Part shown: in pieces, positions 56,435 through 64,000 of the stretch | Numbering within the stretch: position 1 is the first letter of the stretch | How the letters are laid out: each line of letters begins with the position of its first letter | Assembly: GCF_907165205.1 (NCBI RefSeq) | Contig: NC_058190.1 | Coordinates: forward strand, 6,394,001 to 6,458,000 | Source: Coccinella septempunctata | Taxonomy: Eukaryota > Arthropoda > Insecta > Coleoptera > Coccinellidae | Length of the DNA: 64,000 bases | Reading direction: 5' to 3' | Made by a program: the position numbers and the translations under genes | Notes under the pieces: model-generated | What the model was told of the DNA's origin: nothing | The model's database searches: none | The model's input: the letters and a program-made list of their open reading frames with translations, nothing else

Positions 56435-58215
56435 CTTAACTCAATTATCCTTATGATGTCGGAAATCATAAGCGCGATTAAAAATATGAAAAATGATAAG
56501 TCACCTGGTCTAGATGGCATTCCAGCGGAGATATTCAAAGCCTTGGATGAAGACATTGTCAATAGTCTCCTAACACTATTCCGCAAGATCTGGGAAAAGG
56601 GAGATGTGCCACAAGACTTCAGAGACGCTTCAGTTATCAACCTCTATAAGAACAAAGGCGATACGTCGAATTGCAACAATTACAGGGGCATATCGTTGCT
56701 TAGTGTGGCGGTAAAATTCTCTCGAAGATTATGGCTAATCGTCTGGTTCCACTCTTAGAAAAGCTATTACCTGAATCCCAGTGCGGCTTTCGACCAAATC
56801 GAGGTACGGTGGACCTAATTTTTACACTGCGACAGCTACGAGAGAAGGCCCGTGAACAACAATCAAGGATTTATACAGCTTTCATCGATTTAAGTAAGGC
56901 ATTCGACTCAGTGAATCGGACCGCGCTATGGAAAATCATGGATCGTCTTGGAGTACCCGAAAAATTCTTAGCAGTGTGTAAAAGCCTTCATACCAACAAC
57001 ACCGCTAGAATACAGCATAATGGCTCTACAACCGACCATTTCTCAACCAACTCCGGAATAAAACAAGGCTGCGTATTAGCGCCTTTACTGTTCAATATTT
57101 TCGCCATAGCTGTATCGATAATTGCTGATATGAGTATGCCCGTAAAAGGTGTTGGGATAAGATTCAGATTTGATGGGGGCCTGTTTAACCTGAAGCGCCT
57201 CAGAGCAAAAACCAGTACCAAGTTCATTACTGAACTTCAATATGCAGACGACTGTTCACTCATCGCTAGCAGCTCGGAGGATCTACAGATAATGTTGGAC
57301 ACCTATAAACATATATACGAAGCTTTAGGCCTTAGACTCAATATCGACAAGACCAAAATCCTGGTAAGTCCGCCAGAAAGCCTTCAAACAGATATCAGCC
57401 TGGAGAATGAAACTTTAGAACAGGTCGAGCAGTTCAAATACTTGGGAAGTTTCATAAATACCAGGGCTATTCTAGACACGGAAATACAAAACCGTATCAA
57501 TTCGGCATCACGGGCATTCTGGAAGCTAAAGGAAAGAGTGTTTCAAAATCAAGACCTCAATCTGAAGACCAAGACAGCTGTTTACAAAGCAGTGGTCCTC
57601 CCAACGCTCCTTTACGGAAGCGAAAGCTGGACACCCTACAGGCGACATATTAAATAGCTTGAACAAACGCAACAACGTCATCTAAGACAGATAATGCACA
57701 TCAGATGGTTCCACAAAGTTTCGAATGCAGAAGTCTTGCAACGGGCGAGTTGTACAACAATTGAGACTCAAGTAACGAGGGCCCGACTCAGATGGAGCGG
57801 CCACATTCTGAGGATGCAAGACACAAGACTCCCCAAAATAGCTCAGTATGGCGAATTCACTGAGGGAGCCCGGAAACCAGGAGGCCAGTATAAGCGGTTT
57901 AAGGATACACTACATCAATCCCTAAAATTAGTTAATGCCAATCATAACTGGGAACAACTAGCGTCAGACAGGTCACAGTGGAGGTCTTTGGTACACAGTT
58001 ATAATGGAGAATCGAGAAGGATACAGCGGCGGCCAGATCTGGTTGGTGACTATCCATGCCCTGATTGTGGAAGGATCTGCAGGTCACGGTTGGGTCTCTT
58101 CAGTCACAAGAGGTCACACAGTCGTAACTAGCCCTAAGAAATTACAAGTCTGTTTGCAATTTTTTTTTTCTTCTTCTTTTTGTAGATTTATTCCCGGTAA
58201 CGGGATACAGCAATG
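56435..58215 (+). pseudogene. 5'-truncated LINE (CR1/RTE-like) RT with C-terminal zinc finger
   Basis: Starts within the region before the RT core: IKNMKNDKSPGLDGIPAEIF and NNYRGISLLSVAVK (56453-56758). After a frameshift, QCGFRPNRGTVDLIFTLRQL, YTAFIDLSKAFDSVNRTALW (catalytic Asp), NSGIKQGCVLAPLLFNIF and LQYADDCSLIASSSEDLQ (catalytic Asp pair), EQFKYLGSFINTRAILDTEI, then LLYGSESWTPYRRHIK and a TAG stop (57657). It resumes with LRWSGHILRMQD, GEFTEGARKPGGQYKRF and RDLVGD-like sequence, ending in a C2H2 finger (C-X2-C-X12-H-X3-H: CPDCGRICRSRLGLFSHKRS...). Stop at 58131, then a T-rich 3' end. The catalytic residues are intact; the clade is uncertain. A 3' fragment of the same family is at 18448-18588. 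Confidence 0.85.
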
Positions 58216-58250
58216 AATGAAATGAATTATGATCATTACTTCATGAGTTG

Positions 58251-58589
58251 AATGGAAAATTTACCTCTTTTGAAGCTTGCACTCCAATTTTACACGGTCG
58301 CATACGAAGCACATTGATCACCAAGGGTATTAAGCATATCTTCGTAAATCCGCTTACCTCTTAACCCTTTTAAATACAGGTACTTGATGATGGCTCGATA
58401 CTCCAATTTTTCGATTTTCACAATTACGGTGGACATCTTCTTTATTTTAATTTATTGCGTAAGTCTGGTTTAATTTTTTTACCTCAAACTTTACAATGAC
58501 ACTTCTTATGAGTTATTGTTCGTTGCTATGGTAACGCAAAAAAAATGCATTAAACTGGTCTAGGCTAACTAGACATCAATACATCCTCG
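58251..58589 (-). repeat. Mariner fragment, copy 4 (5' end only)
   Basis: Minus-strand 5' third of the mariner family: the terminal repeat CGAGGATGTATTGATGTCTA in inverse at 58589, followed outward by TA, and the leader plus N-terminal helix-turn-helix sequence in broken frames. Abuts the LINE 3' end. Confidence 0.85.
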
Positions 58590-58591
58590 TA

Positions 58592-59540
58592 AAGCTTATG
58601 GAGTAAGTATAGCCAGGAATCAGATGTCAGAATTGAGTGGATCTAGCTGAAAATGAATATTTTTTGAGAGAACATTTACTCAGAGCCGTTCAATACAGTA
58701 ACGATTCTCGGTATAGAACAAAGTCATTTTGAGCATATTTAGGTATGACCTGATTTCCACGTCATCCAGGCAGACTTAATCAATAACCATTTCATTTTGA
58801 TTGAATGATTCATTTGGGTGGATGCCAATACAAATAGAATAGACGAGAAACAATAGGCAATTACTGAAAATACACTTTCATCATTATTCCAGGAAAAAAG
58901 TAATAATCAAAAAGGAATTGGATATTTCGCTGTATCCCTACCTTGAAACCGACAGAGTAACAAATTTTGAATTATGGAATGACTATCTCAAATTTGATAT
59001 AGAGGGGGATATTTCTGAATTTCAAAGCAATTCCAAGAATTATCTAAATTAACCACGATTCTCCTTTGAACTCTCAGGTAAGAAGCCCCTAATGAATAGA
59101 ACTTGACGTTTTACTAGAGTGCTTCTATACTCTTGTGATACATTCTCATTTCTTCATCTATATTTGGAGAAATGTATAGAACCTGGGGGACCGAATCTGA
59201 TTCATACTCCATTCTGGGAAATTCCGATGAATCATACAACGCCTGGAACATAAACATGAAGAAGGGAAACAGCTCGGAGTCTCAGAAATATAGACTGGAA
59301 ATAAGATGGATAAAATCTCCTGTTTATATGCATTTCATGCTACTTTTCAGACTCAATATTCGATATTGTGGAAAGGAAATTACTGAAGCTAAGTCAAGAG
59401 ATTTTGGGCGGTTGTTTGAATTCATAACCGGAGCGATCACCCATTCGGATACTGAAAGCTCCCAACGCTGCTCGGCCTCCATAAAAATTATTTTAAAACA
59501 TATTCAATGTTTGGCTATTAAATAATATTTGATAGGTATA
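58592..59540. other. Spacer with one motif-free ORF
   Basis: ORF 59172-59525 (117 codons, MYRTWGTESDSYSILGNS...) has no recognised domain. Nothing else noticed. Confidence 0.35.
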
Positions 59541-59741
59541 ACGATACCAAGTACAAAGTCATGAATCACTTAATGTGATGGTCAACGTTTCGCAAAATTT
59601 ATTTTTCCATCATCAGGGCTCCAGGTCAATGAGAAGAATGAAAGAAATAAATTCACAACCAAGATGTGAATAAAACTTTCAATCAATTGAAACTATGGAA
59701 AGTAAAATAATTAGAAACAGAAATATAAACATACACATATA

Positions 59742-60369
59742 CAGGGTGAGTCTTTGACTCGTACAAATATTTTAACAGTAGATTCTTGCGGTCACACAAA
59801 ACATTTTTTTTCTTTACCGTTTTTTTTCCGAATCGACTCGGATTAAAAGATACAGGCTGTTGAAAAACCATAAAAAAATTCAATTTTTACTGTTATCTCA
59901 CAAACAGTTTTATCGAATGAAATGATTCTCGGAATATAATTTTTCATTTATTTGATGAATTTTTTTCGAACACAAGATAACACACACATCTTCCAGTTTT
60001 CTCATCAAAACCATTGCGCACTATAAAAATACCCAACTCTTGAAACTAAGTTGGACGCTATTTTATGAATATTTGAATGTTTTGTAAAATGAAAATATTC
60101 TTCATATTTTCTCGTATAATGCGGCATTTTCGATATTTGATGATAAATAAAAAGTTCTGTGAAATTTGAAAAATTGGATAGTTCGGCCGAATACAACTCT
60201 GTTTAAAAGATACACAGATGTGTGGTGTCACATATGTATCTAGTTATTTTGAAGATGTTTGTTTTTTCATCAGTGCCGAATTGAAAAAAAAAAGGTGAAA
60301 GAAAGAAGTGTTTTTTTGACCTCAAAAATCTACTGTCAAAATGTTTGTACGAGTGAGAGACTCACCCTG
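59742..60369. mobile_element. Family C element, complete (C6), 628 bp
   Basis: Ends CAGGGTGAGTCTTTGACTCG and GTACGAGTGAGAGACTCACC followed by CTG, with TATA on the left and TATT on the right. The termini form an extended inverted repeat of roughly 40 bases (TTTGACTCGTACAAATATTT with its inverse). Best intact representative of the family in this window. Non-coding. Confidence 0.85.
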
Positions 60370-60781
60370 TATTATCCATGGGGTGAGTTCTTCATATTTC
60401 AATTCTTTGGGAAAAATGAATACCTGAATTTATTTGATGCATGTTGTCATTCCTTCGTTTTTTTGGGATGCATATGTCAGATCATTGTTGGATTACCCCT
60501 TCTGACTGCCTTGATCTTGATGCCATGATACATTCGTTGAATTTTATAGTATATTATCATGTTATCCTTCTGTTTTTTCTTTGATATCCTAACCCATGAA
60601 AGCACAACTGTAATTGAAGTAGGTATTTCAAGATAAATCCCTTTTTATATATGTATATGTTTATACTATTGTTTCTAATGATTCTACTTTTCATAGTTTT
60701 GATTGAGTGAATGTTATATTTACATCGAGGTTGTGAATTTATGATTCTCCTTTTTTTTTATTTCCGCGTTTTTCTAAAGCC

Positions 60782-60829
60782 CTGATGATGCAAAAATAAA
60801 TTTGCGAAACGTTGGCTATCACATAAACT
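60782..60829 (+). ncRNA. Penelope-type hammerhead-like motif, right arm
   Basis: CTGATGA (60782-60788), stem II GCAAA/TTTGC (60790-60794, 60801-60805), GAAA (60806-60809), then CGTTGGC. A clean stem III partner is not seen (AACTG near 60826 pairs only with a bulge), so activity is doubtful. Confidence 0.45.
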
Positions 60830-60879
60830 GTTATCTTATTTCACGTTCCCTAAGTCAATAAAACTTGTCTCTGAATCGT

Positions 60880-61060
60880 AAACAATGTTGGTCTAGCCAT
60901 ATATTTATGTTTTGTTTCGTTAATGAACGTTGGTAGAAATTCCGTGTGTTATAGCTCAGCCATCTTAAATATTTCATAGGGGCAATTTTTGGTGAAATGA
61001 CTTATTTGGATTACTCCTACCTTCTGTCGAAAAAAAGTCTGAGCTTCGAAAATACCCTGT
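60880..61060. repeat. Repeat R3, copy c
   Basis: Shares TATTTATGTTTTGTTTCGTT, TAGCTCAGCCATCTT and the end GAGCTTCGAAAATACCCTG with the copies near 36.9 and 41.5 kb. Confidence 0.55.
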
Positions 61061-61119
61061 GTAATTACAATGATAGTTTTAGTGACGTTTTAGTGATAGT
61101 TTTAACGGCGACAGGTATA

Positions 61120-62335
61120 CTCCATTCACTTTTATTTTAGCAGTCGGTTGGCCATGGAAATTTGACACATTTCACTCTGTATAGTACGGAAATGTGGGGT
61201 TATGACGCTTGTCAAAACATTTTTGGGTTTTAAATCAACGCTATGTTGCCCGTTCTACGTAAAAGTTTCTGTTATTACGTACTTTATCACAATGTCGAAT
61301 CTCTTCGGAAAATATGTTACGAACATAATTGAAGTTTATACAAACTGATTGAAGGCATACCAAATCCAGTTATTTGCATGGAAAATACAAGAGATCAGTA
61401 TAATATCATAAAATGCACTAGCTTGAGGAGAGTTAATGTTCGTTATCTTCTTTGGCTAAAGTTTGAATACGTTACATCAGCTGTAGATTTCAAAATATTA
61501 ACCCGAAGCTGAAATGCATATGATGCAGTGGTTGAGAATGGGTATCTCCCAAAGGAATTAACAGTTAATTACAAGAATGTTAAATTCTTCAACAAAAATT
61601 ATCTTGCATCAATATAAGTAAAAGAAATTAGAAGTTTCAAGTCAAGATGAACTTCACCTTTCAACAAAAATTTCACATGAATAAACAAAATTAACAGAAC
61701 AACTGGCGCGTATTTGTGGCAGTTCATCTTAATACATTGAGATAATAATAATAATTAGGTATTAATTGGTATCTTAAGACATTTACAATGTATAGGACAA
61801 GTCAAATAAAAAATAGAAAAATCAATTTTCGGGAACTTATTCTACGATGACATTCATCGAAAATCCTGTAGTAAACTTTTCGCATTAATTCACTCAAACA
61901 TAAAATTCTCAAATGCCACACTTTTTTGGGTCTCCCAATAGAAGGAAATTCTTTGTCGTCCTCTTCATTCACAATCTTTCTGATTGTGGAAATATTCAGC
62001 TGAAATATAAGTCGCTTAGATTCAGATGAAACATTATATAAATTCTCCTACATTGAATATGTTCGCTACCGTCTGACGTATTGTGGATTTAAGAATATCA
62101 GGGTATAACTATTTGAATGAGCGGACGTGAATTCTAAATAGCACTTCCTGAAACCCTGATGTCTCTTTTTTCAATCACTTTCGGCATTTTCGTAACATTA
62201 ATTGATATAAGTTGTGGCAACGGCGTTATGACATTAACGACATTTCATGAGTGCCAACCTTACTACGTTCTAGTTACAAAAACTTGAGAAAATTATTTCA
62301 TGGCCAACCGACTGCTAAAATAAATGTGAATGCAG
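61120..62335 (+). mobile_element. Family B element, complete (B5), 1216 bp
   Basis: Left end CTCCATTCACTTTTATTTTA; right end the inverse of CTGCATTCACATTTATTTTA. Both continue GCAGTCGGTTGGCCATG. TATA on both sides (61116-61119 and 62336-62339). The interior shares all blocks with B2 and B3 and has no meaningful ORF. TATA is either the target duplication or part of the terminus: every preserved end in this window is next to TATA. Confidence 0.88.
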
Positions 62336-62400
62336 TATAGCTCAGTGGTAGAGCACCTGACCAGCAATCAGGGGGTCGTAGGTTCGAGTCCTGCTCTTTT
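62336..62400 (+). tRNA. tRNA-like sequence (pseudo-tRNA or SINE head), 5' end cut by a transposon
   Basis: The A box TATAGCTCAGTGG and B box GGTTCGAGTCC are intact. D arm GCTC/GAGC, anticodon stem CCTGA/TCAGG with loop CCAGCAA (nominal AGC, with C instead of T before it), T stem GTAGG/CCTGC. The acceptor stem cannot form: the bases left of TATA belong to family B element B5, and those left of B5 do not pair with CTTTTTC. This fits a SINE head or a tRNA pseudogene, not a working tRNA. Confidence 0.7.
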
Positions 62401-63865
62401 TCAGAATTCAATTCTTGTCTGCATGCTGTCAAAACTTCCATCATGCCCTGTATAATGTTTCTTCCTGCATTGGCAACAGTATATTTCACTGGCGACAGAG
62501 CCAACATTTTTTGCAGAACTCTTCCTGCTGAGATACTTATATCTTGGGAATCCAATACTTTTTATATAAGAATAGCACAGTGAGTGAATATCATTTAACC
62601 AAACCCATAAAAGCTGCTATTCATAATGTTAAGTCAAAGTGATCAGTATCGTCTATCCCTGATCGAATACAGGCTGGTTTTTTGTTTTTATGTTATAATT
62701 AACATCATTTCACGTCATTTCTTGTCGTAACTTGTTTTTGTTTCACAATAATTAGGGGGACAGGAAAATATAGTGTTTCGATATGACCACCTTTTTGTAC
62801 TAATAAATGTAATTAATTATGTATGATATTATGATAATAAAATACATATTATTATTTCTGATAAATAAATCACTTTATCTGATCATTTACTTTGGGTTTG
62901 ACTCATTTCATTGAGAAAAAAATCAAACTAAAAATCATTCTTTCTAGATGTAACACTTCTAATGTCACAGAGTATATGTAATTCGATCGATGGTCGGACA
63001 CGCAACAAGGACGTACACTGAAACAAATTCACGACCCAGTAATTCAACCTTGAATAGCATGGATTCTGGGTGGAGATGGCGGTAGATTATCTTCGTTCCG
63101 TACGTTCAACGACTGGCCATCGGACGTCGACGGTCAATGGTTTTGGCGAACCCACAATACCTACGTATGACCGAGATTCGACATCTCACGGTGTGCGATT
63201 TGTCGAAGGTATGTCGGGCGATATCCCACAATTTTCGCTATGCAACAATAGAATCATTGTTTCGAGGAGAGCGTCGATCCATGGGAACGGAATCGACTTT
63301 GAAATATGCCTTCCTCTGGAATTATGTTTAGACTTCGAACTAGATGGGAAAACATATGAAGTAGACTGAAAAAAATTTAATTTCAGGTGTTCACTAACGA
63401 AGAGGTTTTCACCATTGCATGCTCCTTCTGAAGGGTGAAGATGATAGTAGAAGTATTACCCCGTATTACCCTTACTTCAACTATCTGAAAAATGTATAGT
63501 ACTTTGTAGTAACGCCCAAAGGACCAAGTGGTCTTTCGGGTCTTTGGCCTAGTAGGATCTACTTTTTCCTAATGCGGCGCCTCTACCGGGGCAGAGACAA
63601 GATGAAAATGTCACAAGTCTGAAGAGACGAGTCCCTCTCGCCATAAAAAAGCAACCTTTGTGTTTCCTAGGTATGTCCCATCCTCGTCGCCACTTGTAGT
63701 GTATTTCACTGATACTTATATATTTGAGTTTCGAATAATATAATTGGAATAAGAAATCAATGGTACTCAAGTTACACTATTGAATGGTCATCTAAAAACC
63801 TGCATTAAATGTTACATATGTGTCATTCTTATCTGAGCAGCAGTTCGCAACTCTAAAAACTAGGG
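62401..63865. other. Mostly unassigned DNA
   Basis: Apart from the ORF at 63076-63369 no features are supported. The stretch 63000-63350 and 63500-63700 is less AT-rich. Confidence 0.35.
63076..63369 (+). CDS. Unrecognised ORF, 97 aa
   Basis: ATG 63076 (GGAGATGGCGG) to TGA 63369, reading MAVDYLRSVRSTTGHRTSTV... and ending LELCLDFELDGKTYEVD. Composition is balanced and the base composition is higher in GC than the surroundings, but antisense and alternative frames are also open and no family is recognised. Could be an exon or a decayed TE ORF. Confidence 0.25.
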   Translation: MAVDYLRSVRSTTGHRTSTVNGFGEPTIPTYDRDSTSHGVRFVEGMSGDIPQFSLCNNRIIVSRRASIHGNGIDFEICLPLELCLDFELDGKTYEVD

Positions 63866-64000
63866 ATGCGCCGAAGCGTCTTTTTTGCGATTCGGCCGGA
63901 TACCGAATTCCTCACTGAATCAGCCGAAGCTTCGGCCGAAGCATTCACCGAATCGATGGTATTGATACTTTTTAGAAATACAGTAAATAAAAAAGCAAAC
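63866..64000 (+). repeat. Start of a repeat with TTCGGCCGAAG palindromes
   Basis: AGGGATGCGCCGAAGCGTC near 63865, then ATTCGGCCGGATACCGAAT and AGCTTCGGCCGAAGC. The TAGGGATG-type start and repeated CCGAA blocks resemble the ends of some hAT-like elements. The rest lies beyond the window. Confidence 0.45.

Larger units (their letters stand above)
59545..60842. repeat. Inverted pair of Penelope-like termini around a spacer
   Basis: About 195 bases at 59545-59740 are the imperfect inverse of 60643-60842, with CAACGTTTCGCAAAATTTAT (59583) against the inverse of ATAAATTTGCGAAACGTTGG (60797), and shared ATTCACAACC, AACTATGGAAAGTA and AATTAGAAACA blocks. Both arms carry CTGATGA-hairpin-GAAACGTT pointing outward (minus strand about 59585-59615, plus strand 60782-60813). 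On the right arm stem II is GCAAA/TTTGC. The spacer holds a family C element (59742-60369) and about 270 unassigned bases. Confidence 0.75.

Noticed and set aside
59172..59525. 117-aa ORF as a host gene
   Set aside because: No motifs, no splice or codon support; left as a note in the spacer entry.
62336..62400. Functional tRNA-Ala (AGC)
   Set aside because: The acceptor stem is absent and the base before the anticodon is C, not T. Kept only as a tRNA-like pseudogene or SINE head.
1..64000. CRISPR array, bacterial operon or prophage
   Set aside because: No regularly spaced identical repeats with unique spacers; the 38.8-39.7 kb motif array has no unique spacers of constant length. All coding remnants are eukaryotic transposon types.

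Overview
This window looks like repeat-dominated, AT-rich insect nuclear DNA. There are no bacterial-style operons. Short GT-AG introns are visible, most recognisable proteins are transposases or reverse transcriptases in decayed reading frames, and the motif TTAACCTAACCTAA (insect telomere-type CCTAA) turns up in one hairpin loop. The mixture of mariner, Tc1, a DD82E-type element, a Crypton-type recombinase, hAT, pogo, Jockey, an R4/Dong-like element, a CR1/RTE-like LINE and Penelope-like pieces fits an arthropod, perhaps a beetle or another insect. I cannot assign a species. No complete, clearly recognisable host gene was found.

Layout. 1-3.9 kb: a truncated mariner, a repeat fragment and unremarkable AT-rich DNA. 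3.9-8.4 kb: a broken, tandemly duplicated exon of a repetitive arthropod protein family. It is interrupted by a small MITE and by a 3.36-kb hAT element with a perfect 8-bp target duplication; the hAT itself carries a dead Tc1/mariner relative that holds a palindromic MITE. 8.7-16.2 kb: a coiled-coil ORF, a 96-nt hairpin followed by a Crypton-type tyrosine recombinase pseudogene, a 2.24-kb DD82E element and a deleted Tc1 element. 16-20 kb: mostly unannotated. 20.2-22.1 kb: a mariner nested in a 'family C' MITE. 22.6-23.6 kb: a GC-rich island that may be a promoter or first exon. 23.7-28.7 kb: a Jockey element split by an R4/Dong-like element inside an (ATA)n tract, then LINE and Crypton scraps. 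29-44.4 kb: mostly non-autonomous elements, including a 1.1-kb near-palindrome and a third mariner. 44.5-45.5 kb: a second GC-rich, probably host, region with candidate first exons on both strands. 45.6-55.6 kb: more foldback elements, a pogo fragment, two joined family B copies, a 160-bp inverted repeat with 159/160 matching positions and a hammerhead-like ribozyme motif. 56.4-58.6 kb: a 5'-truncated LINE and a mariner end. 59.5-62.4 kb: an inverted pair of Penelope-like termini around a family C MITE, then a complete family B element inserted in the A box of a tRNA-like sequence. The last 1.6 kb holds an unassigned ORF and the start of another repeat.

The genes do not work together as a pathway. 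What organises the window is nested transposition, and the order of insertion can be read in several places. Family names A-H (here B, C, D, E, F, G, H and R3) are my own labels for repeats recognised by comparing copies inside this window. Coordinates of element ends come from terminal repeats and target duplications where these are stated, and are approximate elsewhere.
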